Origin: Glandiceps talaboti
Taxonomy: Eukaryota; Hemichordata; Enteropneusta; Spengelidae
Assembly: GCF_964340395.1 (NCBI RefSeq)
Contig: NC_135559.1
Coordinates: 8,609,759 to 8,673,758, forward strand
DNA length: 64,000 nucleotides
Direction of reading: 5' to 3'
Every line of letters begins with the position of its first letter. The stretch's first letter is position 1. The position numbers and the translations under genes were made by a program. The notes under the pieces were generated by a model that was not told where the DNA came from, ran no database searches, and was given only the letters and a program-made list of their open reading frames with translations. Positions 1-14,411 of this stretch are shown piece after piece.

Positions 1-522
1 CTTTCTTTTTCTGTGTTATTTTTAAACTGAAAGGTAGGGTGGCCCTGCACGAATTGCTCAAACTCGCAGTAAATCTGTTTGGCAGGCATTTTTTTCTTCT
101 TTTTTTTCCGCTGCAGACGACATGACAGTTCGAAGTACATTTAATTGCATGAAGCATCTCCCCGGCTACGGTTGTTCACAATAGCGGAATCAGCTATTTT
201 TCATTAACGTCAATGATTGGCACGTGGGCTGTATGTCAGTCAAGCCTCTCGTCGTGTAAACACCTGCAGCTGCAACTAATTTTAATCACAACCGAAATGA
301 CAGTTCGCTTCCTTCATTGGGGTGATTATCGAGTGATTGACGCAATTGACGGCTCAGCATCTAATTTGATTTGCTGCCAGAACAATAACTTGTACGATAG
401 CAACGCCTCAGACAGCCCACTTTTCATAGTAATTCCACCAATTGTCACCTTGCTACGTCACCTGTCATTTACCTAACACAACTAAATAACAATCTATCAA
501 GCATGTCAAGATACTCGACGCT
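1..522 (+). promoter_or_regulatory. SoxB1 upstream flanking region
   Basis: This is the non-coding sequence immediately 5' of the SoxB1 gene. It holds two isolated CCAAT-type words in reverse orientation (ATTGG at 216-220 and 316-320) and a CACGTG E-box at 221-226. No reading frame here is convincing. Proximity to the gene makes distal-promoter function plausible, but nothing in the sequence proves it. Confidence 0.4.
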
Positions 523-523
523 G

Positions 524-550
524 ATTGGCTGCACCCTGCCTTCTGCCAAT
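524..550 (+). promoter_or_regulatory. Paired CCAAT boxes (NF-Y type) of the SoxB1 promoter
   Basis: An inverted CCAAT box (ATTGG at 524-528, read on the minus strand as AGCCAATCAG) is followed 18 bases later by a direct CCAAT box (546-550, read as TGCCAATCAA). Both extend the five-base core to the longer NF-Y consensus. They lie about 160-180 bp upstream of the ATG. Vertebrate Sox2 promoters are known to depend on inverted CCAAT boxes bound by NF-Y, so the arrangement fits a core promoter. No clear TATA box is present; CAAAAATAA near 584-592 is at best TATA-like. Confidence 0.5.
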
Positions 551-592
551 CAATAACACATGGACGTGATAGGCAAACTGGTCCAAAAATAA

Positions 593-1681
<1,089 letters not shown>

Positions 1682-2444
1682 TACAGTGTATAATCCTATT
1701 TATATCAAAAATCGCACCTTTTCACAGACAATTTTTGTATGGGAGCCTCTGCTAGCTGCAAGTATATTGACACAAGCGTATCATAGATTCCACCTTTGTA
1801 CTCAACCACTGGGGTTTACTATAAATACTAGCTGATTGATAAATATGTCGTTTTAAACGAACTAAATCATGAAAACACGCAAAAAATGGTTATGTTAAAA
1901 CTCGTAAATCTTATTAGCTCAGTAACTTAGTTTAGGCTAGCCGAAGCCAGGACAAGGTAACGTTTTTTTTTTGTTAAAAGAAACCAGATTTTCAATTCTA
2001 GCGTACCCAACTACACGTCGTTATTGTAAAAAGTTTTTGAGTATTTTTTTATTATTTAATGTAAGCATAATTTAGAGAAAGATTAGTTTTTTCAGTTTAT
2101 CTTGTTTCCTACGCAGTTTTATTTAAAAACGTGGCGCGGACCACAAACAGTTTAGAGGTAGCCCGCGCAGAAACAGTTTTTCGTACTTTTCCCTCCTCGT
2201 GTAGACCATTTCACTGCACAAGCAGTTCGTCGAACTATTAATTTATAGAGAAAAAAACACACTTTCCTACTTTTTAATGTGACCACCCTGTTTCTGTTCT
2301 CAGACGTGGAAAAAATAGCATGGTTTATTTTCCTATGAGTTGATATGTGTCTATCCGAACCCTAAAGTTTGTATCCTCATTGTCAATTCTTTTTTGTCCA
2401 CAGTCCAGACATATTTTTTTTGGCTCGTTCTTTTAGCCGAGATT

Positions 2445-2452
2445 TGTATATA
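2445..2452 (+). promoter_or_regulatory. Pumilio-response-like element in the 3' UTR
   Basis: TGTATATA matches the PUF-protein consensus UGUAHAUA exactly and lies about 60 nt before the putative poly(A) signal. PUF proteins repress or destabilise mRNAs in germ-line and neural progenitor cells. An 8-mer match is weak evidence on its own; the position within the presumed 3' UTR is what makes it worth recording. Confidence 0.35.
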
Positions 2453-2507
2453 ATATGCACACGATTCTAACTTGTTCTTGAGGCGTTTCGTTTTGGAAAA
2501 GTGACCT

Positions 2508-2513
2508 AATAAA
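2508..2513 (+). terminator. Candidate poly(A) signal of SoxB1
   Basis: This is the first AATAAA after the SoxB1 stop codon, 827 nt downstream, with a GT/T-rich stretch about 30 nt further on. No AATAAA or ATTAAA was seen between 1682 and 2507. Further downstream signals could also be used. Confidence 0.5.
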
Positions 2514-2535
2514 TTAAACGATTTCAAAGTATTAC

Positions 2536-5500
2536 GTTTGTTGTCCATATTATTTACACACCGGTTGCGAATGTTTTCTTCTCACTTAGATCGTAATCAG
2601 GTTGACAGTGGTGGCACGTGCAAATTTGACCAACTTGTAGCCAACATTTTGCCAACTTCTTGCGAGAAGAGTGTTGAAAAAAAGACGTAAACATTTATCA
2701 ACCTGTGTGTTTCTTCGTTCGTCGGTGACAGATAATACTAATAGGAAGTAGTTCAAGGTATCTGGTAGGAAGCCATAGACAACATTGTTTAGCTTCAATA
2801 GATTAATATTGTAGACTTTTCTATAGAAATAGAATGAAGATTGTTGTAAGACCGCGAATTCTGTGTTGGTGTGCATATACTTTCCCTCTCGAGTTGTATA
2901 CATGGAGTTTAGGGTTAGCCTCCACATTGTCACAAAGGGTAGTGGTTCAGCATATGTCAATCAAACACGAGTCTGACGTGTTCGTAGCTCGTCCAATTGG
3001 CTAGGGTAGTGTCACTTATTGGGAAGCCCCTCCCCAGTTTCATTCACTTTCTCGACTTGAGACATTCCCCAAATAGCCTGTATCCCATGGCCTGTGATGG
3101 GCTTTGAGTTAGGTGTGGAATTTTTACATGATAAATAGAGGGAATTCTAGAGTTTGATAGAAGAACACACTACTATCTAAAATCCACAACAAACATAGAC
3201 TATTGTTCAAATTCCAATTAAGATAAGGCCGTCTCAAGTTGGTAGTGGGACAGTTCAGTGAATTGGGACCTACCGTGCATTTATTTTGAGGTTTAGTTGT
3301 TACTCGGGGTGTTCAAACATGGCGTTTTAAAAAGTTCTGGCCATCCGGTTTGAGATGACGTTTCCTCTTTAAAAGCGATGTTTACGATAGTTAATGTGTA
3401 CAGCGGTATCACGTACTTGTAATTTTAGGTGTAAGGGACGTTGTTATGGTTCTAGTTGTTAGGTTTATCATTTCTCCACGGATGACACTTAGCACTCGAA
3501 AATTGTCATGAGTCAGACGACAACATTTGGGTTTGGTAGTCTGCCAAAATGTCCACCTTTCGCGTCTTGTAATTATGTATGCAACACAACGCTGTAGGGC
3601 CTTTTTGAAAAAAAAACTCGCCCTGTGAAACTCGTAACCGTTTATATCGTGCCACGGCCGCCATATTTGTACATTTTTATGTCAGGTACTGAATTTCCAC
3701 CTGGCCCATAACAACAACAATGTTAAAAAACAATATGGACGCGAGAATGTGGATAAAGTTTGTGAGGCGACCGTACGCCAACCTGTTGACGTTGGCACAG
3801 AAACCATACCGCTTGCATTTGTCAACGTGTCGCACTGAGAGTACGAATGCATGCAATTACCGCACCATATTTACATGTTCGAATTTATTGCTGCCAAATG
3901 TAGTCTGCTATTCAATATTTAAACAACATATGCTCTGTGTGTGAAAATTAGCCCCTTTCGGATAAAGGTAGCAGTTTCAACTTAAAATCATATACCTGGT
4001 TTAAAATGACCCTATAACATACACCAAAGTGCAATCACACTAGATATTCCGACTTATTCACTCGTTGTTTACAATTGGTATTCTACTTAAACTCATCAAG
4101 CCAATTCAGTTATATGTGTATTTTGTTTTGTATTGCCATTAAGAAATACCAAATGATTTCCATCAAAATTATTGATGATGTTGAAAACTGGTCTATCGTC
4201 TTCCTCTCGTGAGTGTCAGAACTACAACTTTTACATGCAAATGAGTAGCTAACTGAATGTTTTTATTCATTGATTGTCGGCTGAATGAACGAACCATCAT
4301 TTTGTAGCAACCATCGTAGTAGATTTTAGCGTGACGCCAAAGGTCACCTACCCGTATGGATTTCATACTACGAATTGCGGGCGATTAATATAAAGTATTT
4401 CAAAAACAAAACATTATAGACATGAACTCCCGGTCACAATGACCTTCGTGTTTAGCTTGTTTGCTGCTTAATCGAATGTTAGATTGTCTTAGTTATTGTT
4501 CGCATCGCAGTAGATGCGATTTAACTTCGTTAGAACGGCTAACAATGTTTCCACTTTCGATCATCATATTAATCGGGAAAAGAATGGCAATGGTGCCCGC
4601 CTGTACGCGTTTGAGCATGGAGCGGTTATAAAGCCAGTTGACGGGGTCGTGTTCAGGTTTATCAAACGCGCTGATTGAAGGGAATCATTTATCCAGTCAC
4701 GGTTGAATATTTCTGTTCAAAAACCCACCATATTACCACCGAATGTAGACAATGGGCTTTCTTATTGTGTACTCGGTTTTTTAGACCAAACAACATAACT
4801 ATACATTTGTGGTAGCAACGTTACACATGTGGTCGCAGTCTTCTATACGTTAGAATCACATTAGAAGTTTCTAATGAAAATCTGAAAACAATTTGATAGT
4901 TGTGGTAAGAAAAAATAAAACTCGAATGAAGTGTAGCTTCAACGATGAATATATCTGACATTTTGCGGCAATTCTGTGATTAACGAGTGGAGGAAATTAA
5001 GGAAGCCTCGTGGTCCGTGTCATAGGGTATTGATTCTCACTACCATTAATAGCATGTATCTGTTCTCGCATCGAGCCATTCAACCAAACATAGCCATGAT
5101 CACTTTTACTTTTTGACGACAGTTTTAAAATTGACGACTTCTAACCATCATCACTTCGCCACATTTTCAACATGAGATTTCACCACGCTACCAAATGAGC
5201 AGAAAAATATTAAGGCGACTCGTTTAGGCCGGAGGCAGTTTTTGATTTCGCGCGTGTAAATAAAGTTAAACCCAACCATAAGCCTTTCCATTAAAATGCA
5301 CTTTTACTAATTCTTTAGGGCCAAGTTTAGCTCGTTATTATTGATTTGGGGGAAATTTTTATTCCCCTTAGTGCCATGACTTGATATTTTATTGCCTATA
5401 AGCTGTACTCGTTGAAAATCTATAGTGACGGACGACAGTTGAAGCGTGGATATATAACAGATAGACGGGGCATGATAGCATGCTAACATCAAAAGTACTG

Positions 5501-8290
5501 GTACAATTTATATATCAGTCGTACTCGAGTGAGTTATTGCTCTCTGTTTTTCTCATTTTTTATACGCGTCCATTTTTTGATAAGAATTAAATAATTAGGC
5601 GAGTAATTTTACTTGTAATACAAAAGTAGTTAGTATAATTATTGTTGTTGAAATCAGTGTTTAACACATGTTTTTGTTGTGGCTATCAGAAAGACAACAC
5701 TGAGCTGAAAATCACAGTAGTTCTATGCTACTCTAATAATGAATGTTTTTTGATATTTTTTTTATTTAAATAATTATGTAATATGGTTAAGGAAGATGTT
5801 AGGGTTTATAATGTATGTAGATCCATAGTAAATTGAAGAGTAGATCTAACTAGGTAAAGTGGTGATGTTATGGTGGAAATTAAATGTAGTGTAAGAATGT
5901 ATAAAAACCGAACCCCGTGTAAAATATTCCTGGTAAATTATTTTATTTGATAAGTGCTTAAGTTATGGAAATGAAAGCATATGTTGGTCTATAGGTTTAG
6001 ATTCAAATCACATTAAGCGTGTATATATTCGGCACGATTTCACTCCGACTAATTAGCATACAGATAGAAGCGAGAGAGTGGCAATGCCAATTGTCCGCTT
6101 GTTGTCTTTCTTTCGTGACGTGATCGGCTTTGTTAGTAAACGGTAAGCCGTTCAGTTTTGCAGAGTTCGAAATTACTACCGACCGCTGCGATGCCAGCTA
6201 TTAGTAGTTCTAATGAATATGAAAAGGACTGTTTCTCACGGTACTAACCAAAACATGCAGGTAAAAAATTGGCCTCATGTTGGAGTTTTTAAATCGCGTT
6301 CCGTGATCTAGGTTTGCCATTAGTTGAAAGCGTGAAATATGAGGCAGGGGTTTTTAGGGATAGCTAACAAACTGTGGAGCTAGCAACAGATACGTGCAGA
6401 TGGCTGTAGATTAAATGACAGGCTAGGTATCATAAACTAAATGAAGACAGACAACTTGACTCTCCTAGTGTCGAATACTCGTTATAGTGCAGGTAGCAGG
6501 GGCTCCCTGAAATTTACACTGATGAGTGAGTGGCGGGAAAAAAATCCCGCGTTTTTCTGAGGTGTCGTTCACAACTTTGTCACTTTCTGTTTCTCTCTTT
6601 CCTCACCTTTCTAAATGCATGATGTTAGTGTGGATAGTGTGGATAACTAACCCAGGTAGCATACATGATGTTAGTTTGTGAAATTCTCTCGTTCAGGGCA
6701 ACCAAACGGGAGTAAAAACTTGACCAATTTTGGTTTGGATTGGCTTAAGTCGAGTGAAATCCATTCGAGTCGAAGGTGATCGACACCAGTGACCCCGAAT
6801 CCATGGCGGGAGTCTTTGTAGACTGCCACACCGAAAGGGGCAAAATTAAAAAATAATACACCATTACTCATGCAAGTAATGCTGATTCCTTAGTAACTGA
6901 ACGCGCTACTAACAACTTCAAAATCTTAAATATTGCCATGCCACTCTGTCCACCTATATCTATTTATAACCCCTCTTGTAAGTGAAGCACCAATTTGCAT
7001 AACATTTGAAGACTTGTCATCAACGTACTTTCTCTACCTCGCTGAGAAAATACAAAACGCATCAACCAACCAATTGTGTTGCGTTTATTTTCCCAAAACA
7101 TTGGCCGCTGGTCCAAAAATAAGGAAATACGTGCGAAGATTTCAGCAGACTTACAGTCTACCTGCGACTAAAGGAATTTCAATATAAATTTTATTATGTA
7201 CATTCCGACTGTGTACGAAATTTTATTAAGTAGACTCTGACACAACGTAATGTGTCGTCAGACAGACACGACTTTAAAATCTAAGTTAAAGAAGTTATGC
7301 ACGAGGGGATTTCTCAACGATCCTGTTTCGATATCAAAATGATTATGTCAATTTGCTGTGTAAAAGCGGTAGTAGTGTTCGAAAGAGTCGTTGAATTAGG
7401 GTGAATACGCGGTAAACACGCAGTGAATAAGGTGTATAAAGTCGATCGTGAATGGAACCATGTCCTGCTACCTTTGTACTGTCATTGTGTGCTGCTTCTC
7501 TGTGTATTAACTCTGTTCATTAGAACAAACGCAAATACTGTATCCATCGTAATTGGCCAACCTCTTTAAGTGACTAGTTATTTAAGGCCATGTGCTAACA
7601 TCTTCGCTTGCTTTGCTGTAAATACTAGCGTTCGTTTTAAGTGTCGACCTCTTACTCCGACTAACACGTCATTCATTCCCTTGCTCAGTACTATGATCAT
7701 CACTCCATCTTTGTGCTCGCTTTATAATTCACCTATGCCACTAACAAAACGCCAAAAATAAAAACACTTTCCGTTTCCAAATTCTCACATCTAAAAATTC
7801 CTGTTATTTTAACTTCTGAACGTTTCAAACTACAACCGTCTATAATTGACCACCTGTTAACACGAGTATTTGATCTCGCAAAATCATGTTTATCCTTGGT
7901 GCAAGGGAAGTGACAGGGGTGATCAGAAAGACCGCCATATATAATGGCTTGACATAATGTTTTATACGACCACTGTATAACTTCTCTTAAGCCCATGGCC
8001 GGCTCTTTTGGGCCACCTTTATAAGCTTATGAATATTTCACTTAAGTTTCGTCATTCCAAATGGTGGCCACCGGGTGCAATTTTCAAGAACACATCCCTG
8101 TGTGGAACAGTTCCTGAATTAATTTGGAAGTGTCTTCTTTTCAATATTTCAAAAAAATCTAATATTCATGAAAATTTGTGTCGTTTTCTGCAGGCATGCA
8201 TCTGAGCACAGCAATGAACTAAAAATGAAGCGAGTACAGAGAAGGGGTATGTCTGAAGCTGAAGCCTGTCCGCATACAGCCCGTTTTACT
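2536..8290. other. Non-coding flank downstream of SoxB1
   Basis: No convincing gene is visible. Open frames are short (under 125 codons) and resemble no family I recognise. The stretch has one octamer ATGCAAAT at 4235-4242, a SOX-type ACAATGG at 4749-4755, an octamer in reverse at 6993-7000 and an inverted pair of E2F-like words at 6532-6550. It is otherwise ordinary AT-rich sequence without tandem repeats. Confidence 0.6.
6532..6550. promoter_or_regulatory. Inverted E2F-like repeat
   Basis: GCGGGA (6533-6538) and TCCCGC (6545-6550) form a perfect 6-bp inverted repeat around an A6 spacer. The left arm lies within GGCGGGAA (6532-6539), an E2F-type core. It is one of ten GGCGSGAA words in the window. 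Confidence 0.3.
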
Positions 8291-8295
8291 GAAAA

Positions 8296-8311
8296 AGGTC
8301 ACGAAAGGTCA
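8296..8311 (+). promoter_or_regulatory. Nuclear-receptor direct repeat, DR4 type
   Basis: Two perfect AGGTCA half-sites (8296-8301 and 8306-8311) lie in tandem with a 4-base spacer CGAA. DR4 is the classical arrangement for thyroid-hormone-receptor or LXR-type RXR heterodimers. I see no gene here for which it would be a promoter; distal regulation of SoxB1 is only an inference. Confidence 0.35.
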
Positions 8312-11300
8312 CAGGGTAGCTTGAAGTTTAAAAAGAGAAAAAAAAGGACTAAAAATATCGAACTTGAACTTGAACCGATGCACAATATACAGATACACAA
8401 ACTGTTCACACTTGTAGCGTAGATAGAAAAGCTACCACAATAATGACAGTTTTTTGAATTTGTCAAAACTTTGCAGAGCCACACAGGTTCATTTGCAACT
8501 TAAAAGACAATTTTTTTTCTTTTGTAACATTGCAATTCAGGGTAACTAGTGCCTATAAAATAGATGGAGTTTTTCACAATTTTAACTTGAAAGCAAACAA
8601 ATATTCACTCAATAAATGCAGTCTTTGATATTTTGGTAACGAAAAAAATGCTATAAAATATTTCCCAATTTGTGGGGATTCTTTTTAAGAAAACAACAAA
8701 ACAATTGGTCTTTTAAAAAAAGACTTGTGTAGAGAGCGAGACATTTTTCTTTTCTGAGGATTTTCAATTTTTTTAGACGAGGCCTGTCTACAAGACAACA
8801 ACGGAACATGACCAATTTCATATTAGAAATTTCTAACGTTTAGACTTAGTTATTTGTAGACGGCAGGCCGAGACTATTTTTACTAAATAATATGATTTCC
8901 TGACTTGTACATTTCTGACAGTTGTGAGTAAAGTTTTTTTCTGTTTATGGTGTGAGACCCTTAGCCAATGACTACCTGTGGATTCATGTCACGTGGTTTT
9001 TGAAGTGTGTCAAAGTGTTAAAGAAAATTGAGATTGGCATTCACCAGTTCTCCAGTTTTCGAAATTTGAGGAAATTTGGTATCACAGTATGTTTGTTTGT
9101 TTGTTTGTTAATAGTGGACAGAGGTTTTGCATGGAAAACGTAGGTTTTTGCGCCTTTTTTGAGGAAACAGTTCAAACAACATTTAAAGAGCTTGGTTTAG
9201 TTCAGAATGAGATCTCTTGATACTAAAGTTTAATCCAAATATACACACACGAGGAAAAAAAATAAGGGGTGATAGTTGTACAAAATTTAAATGATGTTTT
9301 ATATTATCAAAATCCGCATTCTCTTGGACTGAAAACATGAAATAGGCCAATGTTATCACTCCGACTTTTGCTTTAAAAAATATAGACTACGCGAAGTGCT
9401 TCAAACCGTAATGATACTAATTAATTGGACACCTATTTGAATCTGAGTAAGGAGGAATGGGGAGGAGGGGGGGGGGTTGCTGCTGCAGACTGGCATGCTC
9501 GTCACTCGTCACTCGTAGACTTCGCTAGGTATGCCATACAATTGCTTCGCTATACAATCAGAAAACGAATAGTATATCCAAATTGCTAAAATTTTGCGTT
9601 TAATTGACCAACCCATCTCAATTGCCCTGGGGGACTTTTAATAAAAAATTACAACATTATTGGCGTTCTGGTATTATTGCCGACAACTCGATGCTTTATC
9701 GTCAGAACAAGACGAGGGGTTGAATTCTTTGATCTCCAATAATGAGGATGGCTGTCTCAAATCGTATGCCCTAAAATTAATCCCATTCGTGTCTCACTTT
9801 TCTTTTGCTACGCGGACACGCCTTTCACGATTTTAAAAAAGAGAAGAAAAAGTGATCAGCTGGCACGTGAATGTTCTGTGCAATAGGTGTCGTCTGCACA
9901 CTGAGGAAGGGTCATAATCCTAGTAAATGCGCGGGAAAATGTGAACTGTTGTCGGGTGTTATGATGACGGGAGGTTCTCTATTAGTCAATGTATTGTCAC
10001 TACTTGAATAATGTGTATCTTATTAACAGCACGGGTCCCACCAGGTGGGCTACGAAAACATGATCCCCTGCAGTTTAGACTCTAAAAACCCTCACAATGG
10101 CACCCTTTGGAGAAGTTGTCCAACAACCAGTATTTCTTCTACTTTCTATTGGGTGGGAAACGATGCTAAAGGCTAGAGGGTACCGGCATTTTCTATCCCA
10201 TCTCTTCTCAGTTTATTTCATTCTTTTTTTCCTCACTCTGGTTGAATAAAACAAATCATTTTCTGGACAGCAATTGGTAGGATTAGAGGCTTAGAAAGGT
10301 ACGATTATCTGACATGTCAATCTCGCGAGAAACCTCGCCCTTTTCTCCGCTATCACACTAAATCCCTGTCAATTTTTTCTTCTTCTCCAAAATACCAATT
10401 TATATTACACTCAGTCGTATTTATAAAAATCGATCCAGGTAATGAATATTCATTAAAAGCGGCTTGTTTCGGTCACAGAGAAGGATACTTTCTCCATTCA
10501 TTCTTTTTATAAGAGAAAAAACTGTTATCAACAACGGCGAACAAACACATACAAATTTGGTGTGTTCTTTTGATATTTTGGTGTTATTTTAAGACAGCGT
10601 GGGTTGCCAGGATCACAAAGAATTTTATTTCTTTAGTTTACAAAGGTTTGACCCTGATAGAATAACAATTTCTACATTCACAGTGAAGGTTCCTCTGTCG
10701 ATCTCTTAATTATAGTTTTAATTGGCTAGTAGGGGCTTCATATATTTTCTCTGTTATGATGGTTTTAAAAAAAAATTGTAAAGCTTAGAGTGACACCCCG
10801 GCAGGTGGTAAGCAGGCCGACTGCGTTTTGAATCTTGTAATCAGAACATCGAGAGGAGAACTCCCCAACATACAATACTACAACGAGGGTGAATAACACT
10901 GAGCATACTAAATGGAATGTCTCAACCCAATTATATTACGACATTTTTCATTTCTGCGTCGAACACAAGGCAGTCTTTTCTCTGTGAAATAAGTATTTTG
11001 TGTGACATGTTTAAACTCTGCGATTTGATACATTTCAATAGACAGGTCCATATTGTTGTTTCAATACATTTTCCATAATAGTGCATTTTCATGGAAATTG
11101 CGGCTGAATGATTCTGTATTGAAACTGTACACACATACATTGTTATCAATACTGTACTTGCTTGCGACAGTCATTGTACGCTATCATTGGAAAGCCGTGT
11201 AAAGCATGGCATACAGTGAAAGGGGTTTTTCTTCTCTTTTTGTGTGAGTGTTACGTTTAAAAAGATGCATACACATAGAACACTATTAGTCGATACGTTG

Positions 11301-14300
11301 GCGTTACTCAACGATGCTAACTCGTCGAGTGCTGTATACTGTGTACAGTAACGGATAGGCGTTTGGCAATGTCTCAGGACGGCCCGAAACGAATTTATGT
11401 CTACCCTTCGCCTGAATTCAGGATTGTGAACGAATTTCAAGGCCAAATGGTCGTTTTGAACTGGAGACGGGTAAGTATTGTTGCCAAGTCGAAAGAATTC
11501 CGTGTAATGGTAGTTCCAAGTCATTGCTCAAGAAGTTCTTAGCAATCAAAATGGCGACCATCATGGGTAGTTTTGAAAACAACAAGAATTGATTGCCGGG
11601 TGTATGCGCCCTGTGGGAAATAGTTAAGTGTCATTATTTTTTCTGTTAATAGTCGTGCATACCGATGAATATTATAATGTATACTGCTGGTTATCGCAAG
11701 GGAAAATGGGCATTTTTTTTGTTCTGTCCATAAGTTGGCAAACGCTGGCTCGTCTGCTCGTAGACAAATGAATTCTGACAGCCCCGCATACGTAATCAAA
11801 GTAGTGTGGTCGGCTTCTTGTTGGTGGGTCAGCGAGCTTTTTGAAGCGTGACACATGGTCTACGGTTTCAGCCTTGTTGGAGACAGTGAAGGCATACATA
11901 CCGAACAAAAAACTCGATTACTTGAAAAAGGGTAGCGATAGAGTCGGAAGAAAAGACTGTGGTGAAAGGGTTTCAACTGTATATGTATTTCGTCTATATT
12001 GCCCTCCCCCGTCATTAGGCGCTGATTTATAAATGTAATGTGCTTAGTAAATGTCTACAAAGCCATGGTAATACGTTTGAATGGTAATGTTCTAAATTCG
12101 ACTTCTGTTAGTTAGTATTACCGGCGTTGTAACGCATGTCGTGTGTACCCCGCCGTTCAAGTTTCCGCGCTTTCGTAGAACCACCTCTTCTGTTACAGCT
12201 ACGCGTATCACTTCTTCTTTCACATGTAAAGACAATTTTCGAACATTTCACAGTTTTTTTTTTTTTATAAAACTTGTTCAATAAATTGTACTGATTATTT
12301 TAAAGAAAAAAACAAGCCACCGTAAATTATTCTGAAAATTTTTTAGTCAACAATTTTTTTTTTACATTTCCTGAACAAGTCACGGCCAGTTTTTTGTTTT
12401 GTTTCATTTGTCGTTCATAGAATTTCACTTTCGGAGTTAATTTTATAACAGGAAATATGTATTTTGAAACAAGTTTGGTCAGGTCCCTTTAAATTTCACT
12501 GTATATTTTGGACAACATGAATTATACAGAAGGTGTTGTTTTTCGTTTTAACACCTACTGCAGGTAGAGACATGTTTTTTCTTTCGCGTTCAGAATAAAA
12601 AGCTTAATTATTCCAACAGAATAAATTCAGAGACAAAAACAAATCTCAATCGCTCTAAACTCAAATGGTAATTTGACGGCTTTTGTTAAATCTTTCACAC
12701 ATCTCCCTGTTCACCCAGTTAAAAAAAATATTAGATGCAAATTTTGACCTTTTGAAAATAAGAACTGCTCCAATTCACACGTACAGGGCCATACGAATAC
12801 CTGCACACACGAAGTCAAAACTAGACCTGGGGTTATATGACAGAGTGTTTTACCAAGACACGTTTCATTTAACTTTTGATGACTACCGAGATGGGGTTTT
12901 TAACCATAAAATTTTGGTCAGATTTTTTTGACTCATGGTGTTTTCCGTGATGTTAGCTTATGTGTATGAAAGCGATTGTTGGTGAGTGGTATGAAAGTGT
13001 GACTTCTCCTGTCTTGTGTGCTGGGTTATTCACTGCGGTTTTTTGATGATGGCGTGGTCTGGCATGCTGACTGAATAGTAATTAGACTACACTGGTCAAC
13101 TCACAGCGGGTTTAACGTCACAACATGACATTTGAAAACTCTCTGATTTTGTAGCTCTCTGTTGGTTTTCACAAGACCCCGAGAACCCAATGAATACATC
13201 ATATTTTATCATATACACCAATATGAGTCGTGTAAAGAAATTCGACGTTTCTTGACGTGAACCACTGTTTCGTCTTATACCGTTTCTATAGAGACGTCTC
13301 TTCTGAAATGTTCAGGAAACAAGAACGCACAGTATCTTGTTTTGTACGTGACTTTATTAATCTAAACCGATCCAGGGTCTTTCCTTCATACCATAATGCC
13401 CATCCAGGAAAATTAATTGAATACAAACTTGAAAAGAAGTTCCCAGTTTAGCGACAACGTATAAAACATGACATCTTTGAAAGAAGAAGCAAAAAAAAAA
13501 AAAATGAGTGACAATGTTATCTATGAAGCCTGTTCAAAACTAAACGATTTCAACCCGTTTCCTGCAGAGACCAAAAGTAGTTGACATCTCGTCCACACAC
13601 CTTGGACTCTCGAAATGTGTACAGGAAATTGAGAACTCTGAACCGAGTGATGGGCGTAGGAACAGTAACCACAGGGTCACACCGGTGGCATCGCTTAAGC
13701 AGGAAGACCTATCATCAGCATTCCAAATGTATGAGTCATCGTTACAACCAGTATTACTTACAAAGTTCAGCGACTGGCAGAATTGGCGGACGCGCCAGGT
13801 ACTATTTTTTTGACGACAAATTTAAAAAAGGGTCGTAAACTGTACATACGGAAACAGGGACAGTAAAACTATACCACTCTTATTTATAGCTGAGGCAAAA
13901 GTTACTCGTAGTGGACGAACTCGATTGACTTTAGATTGAAGAAAACAAACAGCAACAAAAAGCATGTAATAGGCATTTAACACCTGCAGTCCAAAAAAAA
14001 GAATTCCCGCGAAATTCAGGGAAGAATATTCAAATTTTTGTCAGGATGTGTTAAATTTTGTAGTAGTGTGTATTTGTAGTGGTCTTAACTAAAAGAAAAT
14101 ACCACTAAGAAGCGAGTATTGGCCAAAATATACGTCTAAATTCACGAAAGTTTAGGAACAAGTGTGTGCACTTATGTGAGACCGATTAGAAGTTAAACCG
14201 CCAATAGTTATTAACATAGTTACTTCTATGGTATAACTATACTTGCTATTATGTATCAAGTAGCTTTTCTTGAAATTCAAGTTTCTTAAGCTTTGGTCGT

Positions 14301-14340
14301 TCAAATTAATCTCGCGGTATATAAGATATTTGTAGCAACT
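8312..14340. other. Unannotated non-coding stretch
   Basis: No gene is visible. Low-complexity spots are a TTTG run near 9090-9109, a G-rich stretch at 9459-9477 (GGGGAGG followed by a G10 run) and T runs near 12,252. A small imperfect palindrome (CCCACC-A-GGTGGG) sits at 10037-10049. Frames of 63-117 codons around 11.2-13.8 kb lack any recognisable domain, and adjacent frames are no worse, as expected for chance ORFs. Confidence 0.55.
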
Positions 14341-14357
14341 CAGTATATTCTGTGTAC

Positions 14358-14411
14358 ATTGTAATACAACTCAGGCCACTCTGTAGTGGTCTGAGATTAG
14401 AATATCACAAT
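14358..14411. other. 54-nt hairpin-forming sequence
   Basis: CTCAGGCCACT (14370-14380) pairs with AGTGGTCTGAG (14385-14395) over 11 bp with one G-U pair and a CTGT loop. Outside an asymmetric internal loop, ATTGTAATA (14358-14366) pairs with TATCACAAT (14403-14411) at 8 of 9 positions. The 4-nt loop and short outer stem make a microRNA precursor unlikely. It could be a structured RNA element or a chance inverted repeat. Confidence 0.3.

Larger units (their letters stand above)
1682..2535 (+). other. Putative 3' UTR of SoxB1
   Basis: This AT-rich non-coding stretch follows the TAG stop (1679-1681). It contains ATTTA pentamers (about 2053 and 2122), a Pumilio-type element and the first AATAAA downstream of the gene (2508-2513), followed by a T/GT-rich stretch (GTTTGTTGTCC near 2536-2546). 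A 3' UTR of about 850 nt is in the normal range for SoxB1 genes. The end is inferred; RNA 3' ends would be needed to fix it. A minus-strand frame at 2586-2960 just beyond it shows no family resemblance. Confidence 0.5.

Noticed and set aside
2586-2960. 124-codon minus-strand frame downstream of SoxB1
   Set aside because: It has no recognisable domain and overlaps the region just past the SoxB1 3' end; chance frames of this length are expected.
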